Positions 31,331 to 44,474 of a stretch of DNA of 64,000 bases are shown here, piece after piece. Origin of the DNA: Albula goreensis (Eukaryota; Chordata; Actinopteri; Albuliformes; Albulidae). A model generated the notes under the pieces. That model was given only the letters and a program-made list of their open reading frames with translations. It did not search any database and was not told the origin of the DNA. The DNA lies in the NCBI GenBank assembly GCA_022829145.1, contig CM040746.1:38655712-38719711 (forward strand), read 5' to 3'. The stretch's first letter is position 1; every line of letters starts with the position of its first letter. Position numbers and translations under genes: made by a program.

Positions 31331-34300
31331 AAACTTGTCTCCTTTGAAGACTTTATCCTCAGCACTTACATTTTTGTTCTTAATTTAACATGGGTCAGGT
31401 GTAATATGGTTTGTGGTTCGACTGTTCGTCAACAAAAGAGCTTTTATAGAACGCATTTTAAAATGTCTAAGGACTGAAATATCTGCATCCTACCATGTCA
31501 TCTATCTGACTGACTTTTGAATAGTTCTGCAGTTTCTTCAGTTATGATTTATTTGCAGGAAAAGTGGTGTATGGTTGTGAAATATAACTTTGTAATGTAG
31601 AATTTTTGGGGTCTGGTTGTTTCACTGGTTAAATATTTCACATATTCACTGGTCATATTTTTACAAAGTAATGTCAGATGATGGTGATGGCTGCAGACTC
31701 AGAATATTTTCAAACAGACGTCTTGTATTTCCCCTCACGATAGGATTGAAAGAACCCCATCGTAACTGTAGCTACCATTACTGTAGGCAGACAGAGTTTG
31801 CTGCAGTGGCCAGTGAATGATTATAATGTAATTGACAATCACCACAATGGCAGTTCGTAGATTTGGTGTGGTCCATGTGAATATTAGTCCCAACAGATGC
31901 ATTCAGATGTGAGAATTCAGGGAAATGTTCACACACTATGGTACTTTGATATTCCAGAGTCTGCCTGAGTATTTAATTTTTGATGTACATGATTTGAACA
32001 AGTTACCTCCTGTTTTCTTTTTTGGTATGGTTATTCAGTATTAGGATTATTCTAAGTTTTTCTTGGATGCCCCCCCATGTCTTTTTAAATGAACACCCAA
32101 AACTTAGATCAAGCAATTCTGTAAGTGCCTGAAGAATATTATATATAATGCATGAAGTATGATTTATAAAGTTAAATCCACTTGAATCATAAACCTGAAA
32201 GTGATTTTATTAGTGATTTTCCATAGCATGTGTGAATTTCTGCTTGTTGATTTCCCCACCCCCATAGAATGAGGGAAATGTGTATGGAGCCTGATTTGAA
32301 TGTACTTCCAAGCCACACACTGTATTTTTCCCCCATGCAGTTTAGCATTGCTTTTAAGCGTAAATATGTAGAATTTTATGGGAAATTAAATTCCCCTTTG
32401 TGTTTTTAAGTGCAAGGATGTGTTGGGATGCTTGACATTTTAATTAGCCTGCAAACACAAAGCAAATAATTAAGCTTTACTAAATGACTACATTAATACA
32501 TATATAATGAATGCATCTTTGTGACCGCAGTGTTTTATAGAATTTTAATTGGGCACATTGTGATGTTCTTTAAAAATAAAAGTACTGGACAGTACAGTTG
32601 GGACAACCAGACTGAAAATAAAACCATTGTATTTGTGGCTGTTTGGATGTTTTAGCTGCTCAAGATTTTGTGTGGAAGGGCAAAGTTCTAAGATGGCCCT
32701 TTACTGATTTTGTTTTTATGGTAAAAGATCAGGAGACCATACCTCACTGCCAAAATATCAAAACACATGTTCCTCAGAAAGCATCCGGTATTTTCTGAGA
32801 CAGTTAAAGTGTGATTTGATAGGTTGCATGATTATTATAATTTGCCCTTAATTATGCTTAAGTAGGATTTCTAAATTGTTTCCTGTTATGCAAAAGAAGG
32901 AAATTGCACAACACATTTTCCATTCAATTGCTGGTGCAGTTGGCTGGTTCTGCCTGCCTTTGAATTACTGTGCACCATGGACAGTGGAAAATACCAAAAA
33001 AGAAAATGAGCAAGTATGCAACACGACAGTTAGATTGTAATGAGCCAGTTTATATGTGTATACTATAAAACTGCTGTCCCTCAAGCAAATAAAGGACCAT
33101 TTGGAGATCAATTGTGTTTTTTGTCCAGATATAGTGAAATGGCAGTACTTTTTATCCTGAAGTGTGGGTTTTTCTGTTTTTTACTCTAGGAATAATGGAC
33201 CTTAAGCAGATGTTTCTCCATTTCATATAGAACAGCAGGGTAGAAACAAGTAATACATGTTCAAGCAAAGAGCCTTAGTTTCAATTATCTCTGTAAAAAG
33301 TCTTAAGAACTTAACAGTATTCAATATTACAGTGTTTAAATGAATGGTAATTACCATGATAATACAGAATTTATTTCCCAAAAAGAAGCTGCGCTCTTCA
33401 CAAGGTGCTGTCTGCCTGTAACCCTGAGTGTGACGCACTTAAACCAAATTAAATATTCACATGACATCATGTGACAGAATGGTGTCCTGCTATTAGTTCT
33501 GCCCATGGTCCACGTGTAACACGTATCTTGAATCATTGTTTTCTATTATGTTGGCTTTGAAGGCTTAAAGAGTTATTTGGTAATGTGTATTGCTGAAGAC
33601 ATGATAAACCTGTTGTAAGGTGTATTATGTTACGTTTTTCATGCTCAAATTAAATTACGTTAAAGAATGATTTGCTGTAGGGCTCTTCAGCTCCAGTCAC
33701 GGGGTGCTGCAGTTTCTCAAGATACCTGCTTTAAACCACACAGTACAGCACCTGAATTCATTAATTACCTCCCTTCCTGAACCGAGAAAGTAAACGAGTG
33801 AATCACATTGTTTGGTGCTAGTGAAGCAAATACCTGCGGATGGTTGAATTGCACTAAGTAACTGTTTATCAAGCATCTCCAAAAAAACAGAACTTTCATC
33901 ACTTTTAAAGTATTGACAGGTAAGCACAAATGCATGTTTGGAAACGATTACTTAATTACATGTATAAAAAGTTGCATTCTGCTGCTAGCGTTTGAGGGCT
34001 ATGCGACTCCAATGTTTTAACAGTTGCTTTTTGTAAATCAGTTAATATGAATTAAACTTGCATACTGAAGGCAATTTCAGTTGGATGTTTCAAATTCAAT
34101 TCGAATAGAATATTCTCTGAAATTGACACCGCAGAATCGTACGGTGATATATTCCTCCTATGTAAATTGGCACAGCATCATGGCGTAGCCCACTTGAATA
34201 TTCAAATATCTGTCATCTAAAATTGAACTCGGTTAATAAAAGCTGATACAGTATGCAGTGGAATAATTTCATTTAGCACTCGGTGCATTTAAAATTTAAA

Positions 34301-34972
34301 TATGTTTTTGCCCGTCATAAACCTTTGTGTCTATAAGTATATTTTTAAGAGTTTGTGTAAAATGGAATAGTCTTATGTCATCCAATACACTTTATTTTAC
34401 ACGGATTTGGAAAGTAGCCCAAAACTGGAAACTTCCCTAAAGTTGCCAACACGCGTTGTTGTGTTTAGGTCTACTAAAATGTGCATGCATTATAGTGCAA
34501 AAGTGATGGCGAGGCAAATTGAATTCTTATATTGTCATATTCAATTGACTGATTTAGCAACTAGAGCTGTTCCAGCAAACGAACGTTCATCAGTCAGCCT
34601 GCATTCTCCGCCTACATCCGAAGCGTCCTATTTTCCTGTAGTGGCTATTACGAGTATCACTCGTGGAAGTCCTCTGCAAAGCTAGGTCTTTATTAATGTT
34701 GCCTTCACTTCAGTTCTCATATAAAATAAGAGTGGTTAATAAATTGTTAAAACGAAATAACTACCAAAAAAACAGCCTTTCGCTGTGACATTATGGATCA
34801 TCTTCGAAAGTGAACATGGGAGTAGGAAGTGTCCACCACGTAGACTTAATTCCACCTGTAAGTCACTATAAACCAAACATGTATGTCATGTTTAAGATAT
34901 CGATGTAGAGTTATTGAAATGTGTTCACAGTGGTTGTTTTTGTTAGGCATTTGCTGCTTGTACTGGTTGCAG
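31331..34972. other. Downstream intergenic stretch, nothing identified
   Basis: AT-rich with no convincing exon, RNA gene or repeat family. Reading frames here are short and lack splice support. Confidence 0.45.
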
Positions 34973-35052
34973 CTTGGAAAGTCCGAAGACTTAACGAAAT
35001 ATTCAAACGAGACAGATTGGATCAGTCACATCGCAATCAGGTTCTCCAACAG
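34973..35052 (+). CDS. Weak candidate plus-strand exon, unidentified
   Basis: An 80-nt block lies between a pyrimidine-rich acceptor (TTGTACTGGTTGCAG) and a donor (CAACAG|GTAAATAT). It runs phase 1 to phase 0 and reads WKVRRLNEIFKRDRLDQSH, then RNQVLQQ, a charged, helix-like peptide. No partner exon in phase was found on either side. A 35-nt block at 37603-37637 also has good splice sites, but its entry phase does not fit. It may be a pseudo-exon or an exon of an unspliced neighbour. Confidence 0.2.
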
Positions 35053-38000
35053 GTAAATATCTACACTTTGGTTTCCGTTAATTATGTCAGTTACAGCATA
35101 GCTACGTTTGTGCGGGGGTAATTGAAAAATGGTGTTTGAAATAATAACGGGTAATGGTACGAAGATGTGCGAATACCCCTCAAATTTTAACATAGGTCAC
35201 TTTTTAAAATCATAAATCAGTGTACCTGTCACATTCGTGTTTTTTTTGATTAGTCGTTTTCACAACAACTTTTGGTTACAAGTTTTTTTTTTCTTCTTCT
35301 ATTGCCTTAAGCCCTAATCGTCTAATGTTTGCCAGGGACAACGGCTTGAGGCAAAACACACACACACACACTTTTTTTGGGATGACTGTAAGAATTTGTT
35401 GCAAACGAAGTTGACACGAGGGTTACATAGTCGGGAACTCTGAAACGACCCAGAAAATGCTGAGGGCTGTTTAATTTCACTATGAATTTGCCTGAAAATA
35501 TGAAAATACCTTGTTTCTGAATTAACTGAACAATGAATGAACTTTCTCTTGGGAACTGTTAAGGGTTAGGTGTAATATGGGAATCGGAAGCTATACATTT
35601 GAGTTTCCCTCAGAGAAAATAAACTGGCACATCAATAAGGTTGTTATCCGTTGTGTATCCATTGCCAAATTATTAGTCAAATGAAAGCAAATGAATGGCA
35701 GGGGTAACTTAAAAAATAAAAATCTACCTTGAATGATTTAAACTCAATGTATGAATATGTCTGAGTTAGCATTGTATGTCGCTGGTTGTGATTGTCCATG
35801 TGGTAATCAGTAAGTGAACTTGTGTACTTGGTAGTTGTGTGTGTATGTAAAATGTCGGCAGTGCTTTACCTGTTGCTACAGGGCTAAAGAGAACCAGTTA
35901 TTTTAGCAAATGTTATTGGCACTGATCCTGTCGCTGCTGTTTGTGTGCTGTTTAGCATCTGAAGGCTGATGGGAAGGTCACACTCACAGGGCTATGAACC
36001 CTGTCTGTTTCTCCTGTGGTTCAGACAAGCATGCAGAGGCGAGAGATTTCATCTTGAAATCAGGCAGAAAATCGCCATATCTGGGACATCAATATTTCAC
36101 ACTCATTAAACACTTGAGGACGCACTTGACTTGGAAAAATATTGTTAGTAATTAACCGACATGAGTGAAAATATTTACGCAGTATGGAAACATCAGGCAG
36201 TATGATTGGATTATCCCACCGTCAGTTTACCTTGTGGAACCTCCATCATTAACCTGCAATCTCCTTGAAATGATTTCCCAGGTTATGGTGGAAAAGTAAG
36301 GCAACCACAGAGTGGCAGAAAGGCGTTTGCTGGCTGAAGTCACAGTGGTGCTCCAGGCTAGGGAACCCCCGAGACGAGCTGTTCCTTTATGTGACTTCTC
36401 CAGCATTGCGCTGGCATTCCTGGGTAGACGTAGCAGGCATGAAGATGCTTCCCTGGAGATGCTGTCTTTCATCCCAGTTGCCAGCCGGATCTATCGCACA
36501 TTTGGACCATAGGCCGACACAGTTCTGTCAGCATTTGCCTCGTGTTAATTCCTACTTTGGCAGTTATGAATAAGCTGATGCCTTATAGACATTATTTTCT
36601 TCCGTTCTGATTATACCCCCAAAGCAGGTAGAGGTGTCTCTTTTGCTTTGTCTCCAGCAGCGCTGCAAAGGTACTTGTGCTTGAGGGTTAGCAGACGATG
36701 CTTAAACTCACAGCAGTCAGTGCTATTTTTACTCCGTAAAAATGTCAGGCTCTGGAGCAGGGGAAGTCTATCCTCATGTTTAATTTAGACGTCATTTTGC
36801 TGTGTTTGCAAGAACAACGGCGTCTTGGTCTGCCATGTGTTTGCAGCCCTGTGATGTTAAGATTTCCTTAGACTGACAGTGTTATTTTCTTGGAAAAGGT
36901 CTGCAAATAAAGGCTGTATAATGTTTGCAAATGGTCATTTGATGGAGAAGAATTAACAGCAAGCCTGTTATAAAGGTCTTGAGGTAGCGTAGTATTTGTC
37001 AATTTTGCCAAATATCTAAAGATATCTTGTGGAATCCAGAATCTGTGAAAGATTTTAGGTTTATAGATCTTAACAAATGATCTTTTAAGTATTTGTTGGT
37101 AACTGTGAAACTGTCATCTGTTGAAAATCACTGCTTCAGCTCTTTGCATTTAAATATGTATTTTAAAATGGCCCTCCTGCTTTCTAAATCTGAGGTACAT
37201 GAGTATATGAAATGAGCTTTTGCATTTCTGACACAAAAACTAAACTGTAAACTGTCACATGAAAATGACTAGGAATATGTGATTTTTCTATCTCAAGCAG
37301 AAAAAAACAAAATTACTTTTTTTTTTTTACCTTCATTACATTTTTATTCAATGTTTATCTTGTGAATAATTCAATAAAATGATAATTTACCAAGCAACCA
37401 CCCAATTTAAATTCTTCTGAGAGAGATGCATTATTTGTCATGTTTTGTATTTTTATTTATTTTGGCTGCCAGCAATGCATTCACAGGCTTTTTTTCCCAT
37501 CAGGCCCTGCTTCTACCATTCAATAGAGAACCTTTTAAAGCTGGAAGAGTTGTATTTGAATATAATAAAAATCCCATTATCATTATTTTTCATTTGTATT
37601 AGCACGCAGCAGCGGTGCTGCTCAGTATCCAGACATGGTGAGGGAGCACGTTCCTGTTTTGCACTGGGCTCTGTCGGCTCTCCGGCATTTCGGGCCTACG
37701 TGTTCTCGGCTCTGAATTCTGCACCGTCTTTCCTGCCTCGCACAGCATCACACAGTGTCAGAGATTTGACTCTCCCTCTGATCACTGCCCCTCATCCCTT
37801 TGAAGTACAGCGGTGAGCACTGGTCTGGCTCCTCAGATATTGATTTTTAAAACCCGTGGGACCTGGAGGAGAGGGTAGGAGATGGTTTCCCATGGCTTAA
37901 GCAAATCAAGCCAGGTCAGGTTTGACCTGTTTTATTTCACATATTTCTGGAGTAAATGTCATCTTTAGACAGAAAATCATTGAGGTATTACAAATATTTA

Positions 38001-38982
38001 TTAGCAGTCATTACACAAAGGGTAAGGTAAATTTAGAAGGAAAAATGTCTCTGAAAATACCATATGTATGGCATTAACCTTGTGACAGGCTATCCTCTCT
38101 GTTACCTCTTCACTCGTGAAAGCAGTGCAGTTCAGAGTGATGATCCTGTCCAATCACAGTAATCCAGTCATAGCTTATGTACTCATTTTGGAACTAGGCA
38201 GCAAGCCAAACTTAAATTATGAGACTGGAGCTGTCACTGTCATGGTAATGATATTTGGGTTACCTGATAATTAATACGAATGGTGTTACCACCCATTGTT
38301 TACTTGTAGTTAAACTGGGAAAAAAATGTATATATGTTTGATGCTCTATACAAGATTCAGGATGACTTTGCTAACTTAGGCAGTTCATCATTTCACACAT
38401 CATTAGCGTAGCCAGAAGTGTGTATGCAGGTGGGCCTACATCTTAATGAGCTGGCCTGGCATAACGGCTACCAATCACAGAGCATGCCTGGCACCTCATA
38501 TCCTGTTAGCTGGAAGCAAGTTAGCCACATTGCTGATCCTATTCCCAGCATTATGGGGACATTTTCTACAATGATATTCTGAATAAGAACGTTTAACAGC
38601 TCTTAAATACTGTGCATTTTTGACTGCAGTTAGTGCATTAATTTTTCATATGATGTAATCGAGACTGTGCCTGATCACACCTCCTCATGAGAATATCAGC
38701 AGTATAGTGGACAGGTGTCATAAATTAATGCCATATGCATTATGCATGAGGGCATCGCACAACAGGAGACTGACTGGCAGTCTGCTTGTGTTTGTGTTTT
38801 CATAGAGCAATTCAGTGATGTTTGGAAACAGGAAGCACAATTTTTAAAAAGCCCAATGCACAGACATGTTTTCATCTTTATGAACGTACATTAAAATGAT
38901 TCTGAATATTTCCGGTGTACACACACACACCAGACATGTCTGAACACATAGTCAGACCTTAGAATAACACTGTGTTAGTTAA
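35053..38982. other. Intergenic stretch with minor repeats
   Basis: A (CA)8 tract lies at 35356-35371. No gene recognised. The GC-richer patch at 37600-37830 contains a splice-flanked 35-nt block (37603-37637) but no longer coding run. Confidence 0.4.
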
Positions 38983-39134
38983 GGCTGGTTTCCCAGGCAC
39001 GGATTAAGCCTAGTCCTAGACTAAAAGAAAACTTAAATGAAGAGATCCAAAGAATCAGAATCGTCAGAATTCAGAACAAAGAAAAAGCATTTAGTCTAGG
39101 ACTAGGGCTGGTGCATATCCATAAAACCGGCCCC
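38983..39134. mobile_element. Fold-back MITE-like element
   Basis: CCTAGTCCTAGACTAAA at 39009-39025 is the exact reverse complement of TTTAGTCTAGGACTAGG at 39090-39106. Looser inverted similarity extends to GGCTGGTTT at the left end and AAACCGGCC at the right. The 150-bp AT-rich, non-coding hairpin is typical of a non-autonomous DNA transposon family common in fish. The family name is not assigned. Confidence 0.65.
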
Positions 39135-39639
39135 AAGTGCCACAGATATGTGTGGACTCAGGAAATGGCCATGTATGAGAGCCAGAGGAATATAATAATA
39201 CATGCCTGAAAGTTAAACCTTTTCATGGTGTTTGCAAACAAAACCACCGGCAAGCTTTAGAAATAATCAGTTTTTGTGAATGTAACTGCAGGTGCTCCTG
39301 GATATTGGCAGTTCTGACCCAGTGAAAAGTGAGCAAAAGCACAAGGTTACACTACAGAGCAAGCTAAGCCCAGCCCCCCCACCACAGTGGCCTGGCCCGA
39401 ACTTGGGACACTTTTACTCTGCTTTGGGGAGAGCTGGCTCTGGCTCTGGGCTAGGGGGGCCCCGCAAACATTTACTGCTGCAAGAAAAACACAGCCGGGG
39501 GGTTACCTGGGTCCAGGGGAAAAACATGGCCTACAGGTGACCTTGAGCCAGGGTCACATGACCTTAATGCACCCTCTGAGAAGGTGAGAGAGGCTCGCCC
39601 TCCAGCTCAGCAAAAGCACAGCAGCACGCCGCACTCATG

Positions 39640-40215
39640 CGCAGGAGAGTCAAGATTTATCCGTCACATGCATGATTTTACATATACAACAGCAGTAAAA
39701 TGGGGTTGCAATAACTCATAACTGTGCAAATAGAAAATGTAAGTAACAAAGTCAATATGATATTAATATATAAGCTATATACTGGGAAAAAATGAGACAA
39801 TATGTACATGATAAACAGTTTAAAAAAAAGTAAAAAGCAAGAACTAGATAAAATATAAACAATTTACGATTATCAGTGTATAAAACAGTTTATTGAGGGG
39901 CTGGGCTGCAAAGATGCAGAGTGTCTACACTCTACAACTACAAGATGTGTGTTGTGTGAGATTTTAAGTGTTTATAGACCGTATGGCCTGAGGGAAGAAG
40001 CTTCTTCTCAGCCACTCAGTCCTGGCCATGATGGAGCGGAGACGTTTGCTGGATTACAGCCACTGAAGCAGTTTGTGGTTTGGGTGGTGAGTGTCCTTAA
40101 TGATCCGGTTTGCCCTGGACCTGCACCGCCTGGTGTGGATGTCCTGGAGGCAGGGCAGTGCTGTTCAGGTGATACGTTTGACGCATCGGGTCACACAGTG
40201 AAGGGTGTGTGTGAA
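39640..40215. repeat. Degenerate dispersed repeat of fish type
   Basis: The stretch from GTCACATGCATGATTTTACA through a low-complexity middle to GGCCTGAGGGAAGAAGCTTC and GATGTCCTGGAGGCAGGGCA resembles a dispersed repeat that I recall in several fish genomes. It has no intact reading frame. The family is not named. The boundaries are approximate. Confidence 0.45.
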
Positions 40216-40218
40216 GCA

Positions 40219-40238
40219 TACACACACACACACACACA
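40219..40238. repeat. (CA)n microsatellite
   Basis: About ten uninterrupted CA units directly after the dispersed repeat. Confidence 0.9.
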
Positions 40239-41208
40239 TACACAATGACCCTGTCTGCGTTTTTTTTCTCCTATAGACACAATATGATCAATATCCTAAA
40301 ACTAATATTAGATAAAAGGAAATCCGAGTAAAGAACTTAATTTGTGATCCTTACTCCAGTTATTTATTTAAATTGATCAAACAAAGTATCGATCTCTCAG
40401 TGCAGAGGGAGTCTATGCTCCTCCAGGCAGTAGAATTCGATTCTGTGATGTTTGTGAGTTTTGAGCATAAACTTTCAGTTTCTTCCACAGATTCTGGAGG
40501 TTTGCTTACCTTGTGTTAACCAAAGTATTCAAACAGCTGTTCTTAATTATCCCTTTAATTGGGTTTTGGGGAGGAGGGTGGTGGCAGTGGTAATTTTGTC
40601 ACACCTTAAGATTGCATGTTGGTTTACTTCATGTATAAGTACAGTCATGGACCTGATAGCAGTTTGTTCAGAAATATGACCCCTGTGACCTCACTGGCCA
40701 CTCCCACCGCAATGAGACCAGCCTCCTGCCACAGCTCTGGAGAGCTTTAAGCAAAAGCAAATGTATGATGCCTGAGGGCAGAAATGGCCAGCCCAGGTAA
40801 AGGGGAGAGGGATGTCTACCATAGAGACCCTGTCTGCCTCAGGCCTAAGTGCCCTTTTGAATTATGTTTCTGTCTGTCCTCAATATCATACACCTTATGT
40901 GAACCGATGCTTTGCACCAATGTGTGTGACCATTTTGATTTTACTACCAGCTAATTAATCAATGACACGGTACTGGAGGTAATTAACTGTACCGATCTGC
41001 CTGTGATTTACGTTACAGGGGTATGCCAATCATGTTGTGATAACCTCTCTGGTCAGTTGTAGTTAGGTGATGTAAACAAATCTTTGATTTTAAATTGACC
41101 TTATGCCCATTAAATATTAATTATATTAATTCCTATTAATTCCTATTCCCGTTTAAATATCACTTTTACGATGTAACTGGACTCCCGAATATTATATTGA
41201 AGGTGAAA

Positions 41209-41224
41209 TAGCTCCATCTAGTGG
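41209..41224 (-). promoter_or_regulatory. CTCF-like motif
   Basis: The minus strand reads CCACTAGATGGAGCTA, 15 of 16 CTCF core positions. It faces the plus-strand motif at 15143 across the MIR17HG locus. Confidence 0.35.
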
Positions 41225-44200
41225 TCATATTATTTCCCATAGACTGCCCAATTCCTGGACAAACCAGATTATTTTGTGCTAGCAATTTTTTCTATCTGCC
41301 TTTGTTACTCATTCTGAGTGTGTGTGTTTTTAAATGGAGGAATCATGGGAAATTTCATTGACAGTGTAAACACTGACAGTGTTTTTATGTGTCTGTTGGA
41401 TTTCATTTCTTTAAGCTACGGATAATTTTGAATGGAGCCAATAAAATTCCATCTGACATTTGTTCACCTGCAGTGATATTTTACTGCTTTCACCCCAGCA
41501 AAGCTTTGGATCACATTATTACACTTTTATGGCATTTATATTATCCAAACGTCCTTTGTAGGTTTAAATGCTATTCAGTTTTAGGAATAACATGACTCTC
41601 CTTTTCTTGTTTGCATTTAACACTTAGCATCTTTTCTGCAGCTTAGCACCCTTACACATTGTTTACACTGATAATTGTACATTGTTTATAACTGGCACCT
41701 TATCTATCTTTTTTGTTTATCTTACTGTTTTACTGTATGTTTATCATGTACATATAGTTTTTAAGATTCTTCATCTTTTGTATGTAACTGTATTTTTATT
41801 TTTATTGTACTGATTTTTGTTAATTGTTTGCTATTTGCACAGGTATTGGAGTTGTTGCAACCCCATTTTACTGCTGTTGTACATGTACAGTTTTGCATGT
41901 GACAAACAAATCTCTTGAATCTTGTTGGTTGTCCACAGCACCGGAACATCAGCACAGATGAGGGCATGGATGTATAATTCCCTTCCAAAAATAACACACT
42001 CCCATGTGTTCTTAACATTCCCATGTGTTGACATTCCCATGCCCTTTCAGCACTCCTCTGTGTATAAAACACACACCCTTTGTGCAGTGTGACGAGTGGG
42101 ATTCATTAACTCCTCAGTGAAATGTGCGAAACCTTTGAGCGGGATGGCGAAGCTCTGCGGGACCCATGCTCACACACTGTGGGTGTATTCATCACACACA
42201 CTCTCGTTAGAGGCTTATGTCTGCCTCAGGTCCCATTCTGTTTCCTGCCCTATAGAGGTTCACGTGCACTTAGTGAATAAAATATATAATGATATAGATA
42301 GAAACTGCACCAACCCTGACAGGAGAGGAAGTGTTCTCAAGGATACTCCATTATTGAAAAGTAAATGTAGTTTTTTTTTCCCACATAATGTGCCAACTTG
42401 TCGCAGACTCTCTGAAGAGAGGACAAAAATATGAATACAAAATAAGGACATCCAGCGTGTTCCATTTGCGCCACAAAGCCACGATGTCTCCTCGGTGTGT
42501 GGAGAAGTGGAGAAGAACACTGTGACGGCAGCAGTCCTCGTTCAGCGTTGCTTCTTCAGGTAAACGCATTGGTTGAAAGGGTTTCAGGATTCACATGGTC
42601 CCTGTAAACCCTCTTTATCCTAACCGACAATAAACCATATTGCAACAAATTCTTCAATTCATGGTTACTGCAGAGGTTTCTTTAAAAGCCCCTTATTTAT
42701 TATAGATTTCTGCAAGGTTTTTTTTTTTTTTTCATGTCGGAGTACAACTTCCAGCATGAGGAGTGATTCTCTGGTATAGCCTGTCAGAGTTCACCTGGGT
42801 CAAGGATGGTTAGATGTAGCAGTCGCAGCAGGAGTAGAGTAGTCTGCAATGGTCTGGCTGCTGCTAGCGCATGTAAACTCTTACCGATCTCTGCAGGCTT
42901 ATATGTAGTATATGCTTTAATCAACCAATCATGGGTGAGCTGTGGGTTCTTCTGATATTAACGTAGGCGAGGCTCAAACCTCTAATGTTTCCATTGAACA
43001 AAGCAAACAGTAAGAAACTACGCTCGTTAAATGCCATTGACAGCATTTTGTGATACAGAATTTTAGTCCTTTCAATCCAGAAAGGTGAAGTCATACTCTT
43101 TATACCTGTATTACCACAACATGCTTTTATGCTAAAATGGTTTTGTGGTTCATTTTTAAGGCTGAGACATTTTTTTGTCCATGAGGACGAAGTTTAAAAA
43201 ATGAAATTCAATATGCGGCATGGCGGGGCAGTTTTGAAGCTAAGTGTGATCTCCTGCATGTCAGCCGGGGGAGTTCAAACACATTGATTAACCCCAATCA
43301 CACAGATACTGCAGCTACAATCCTAATATCCTGTCTGTCTGATCAGTCTTTATGAAATAGTGAGAATGTGAAAAACCCGCCCAGTGAATGCAGTTACGGA
43401 CGTAGATTATGCTGAAATGCTCAGTGTCAGAAGTCAGTTTGTGCCGTTTTTAAACGGCACTGAAGTCCACAAGCTGACAGCCAAGTGTCTTAGGATGGAG
43501 AGCTGTCATATTGTGATGGGCGGTGTGATTTCTGTGTCAGATATTGTCTCGTCATTTAAAAGGATATAAATAAGAATAAAAGAGTGGTGTTTCTGATAAC
43601 ACCTTCTTTGGTGAAGACAGAGTGCAGGTGTGTGTGTGAGATTCAGTTATGGTCATTTTGAGAGACAGGTAAATCTGCTACAGATCCAGGAGCTTAACTC
43701 CAAGATTTTAATTATACATTACCGATGCCATGTAAATGTACACACTAGTATGACCTCCAGCATGTGGGATACTGTGCTCACCTCATACGTACACAAGGCC
43801 TTTGGAGGTCACCCCGAAAAGCCAGCACAGTCAGTCAGAGTTCACCAGGGTCACAGATGGCCATTAGCAGAAGCAGCAGCAGCAGCTGTACTAGTCGAGA
43901 TGGTTGCAATAGTAGCGATGGAAGTCATAGTACTAGTGGTACTATAAGCCTCTCAGACGTGTGTGTTCAGTAATTGTTATCACTTCTATTGGATGGATTT
44001 GAATGCAAAATACAGGTGAAAGATTAAACAAGTTGTGACCTAAATAAGATATATTTATGTACAGTTGATTCCTGTCCAGGATATTAAAACCTGGCATTTA
44101 ACCAGAGAGCCATTTATCACATTCTTGATTGCATTTATTACATTCTTGAGAGCAGATGTTATCTTCCAGAGGCTGATATTAAGTTACCTTTACAGAATGA

Positions 44201-44458
44201 GAGCAGCAGACAGTCATAAGAGCTGGGCCTGTCTGACCTGTCACATCATGAGGCTGCAGGGCCACAGGCTCCTCTGTGCTGCCATCGTATAAGTCCATGC
44301 TGTTCCTGTCATTTATACAAACACAGGAGCAAGACCATAAACACAAATATGGCAGTGGTGATTGTTCCTTTGTAGAACTTGGTGATCGCAAGGTAAACGC
44401 ATTTCAAGAGAAACAGGTTTCAGAATTCGGGGTCATCTTTGGCCATTGTTCTTTTTGA

Positions 44459-44474
44459 GGATGCCCCCTAGTGG
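44459..44474 (-). promoter_or_regulatory. CTCF-like motif
   Basis: The minus strand reads CCACTAGGGGGCATCC. The first 13 positions match the CTCF core perfectly and two of the last three do not. It is oriented toward MIR17HG. Confidence 0.35.

Noticed and set aside
41830-41930. Possible protein-coding or tRNA-like fold near the Cys-rich minus frame at 41761-42072
   Set aside because: No A/B box spacing, acceptor stem or anticodon arm could be assembled, and the frame has no domain. I found no convincing tRNA or snRNA gene anywhere in the window.
43836-43947. AGC-rich segment that could encode a poly-Ser/Ala tract
   Set aside because: Frame-independent triplet repeat, no adjacent exon signals, and a weakly similar non-coding copy near 42784.
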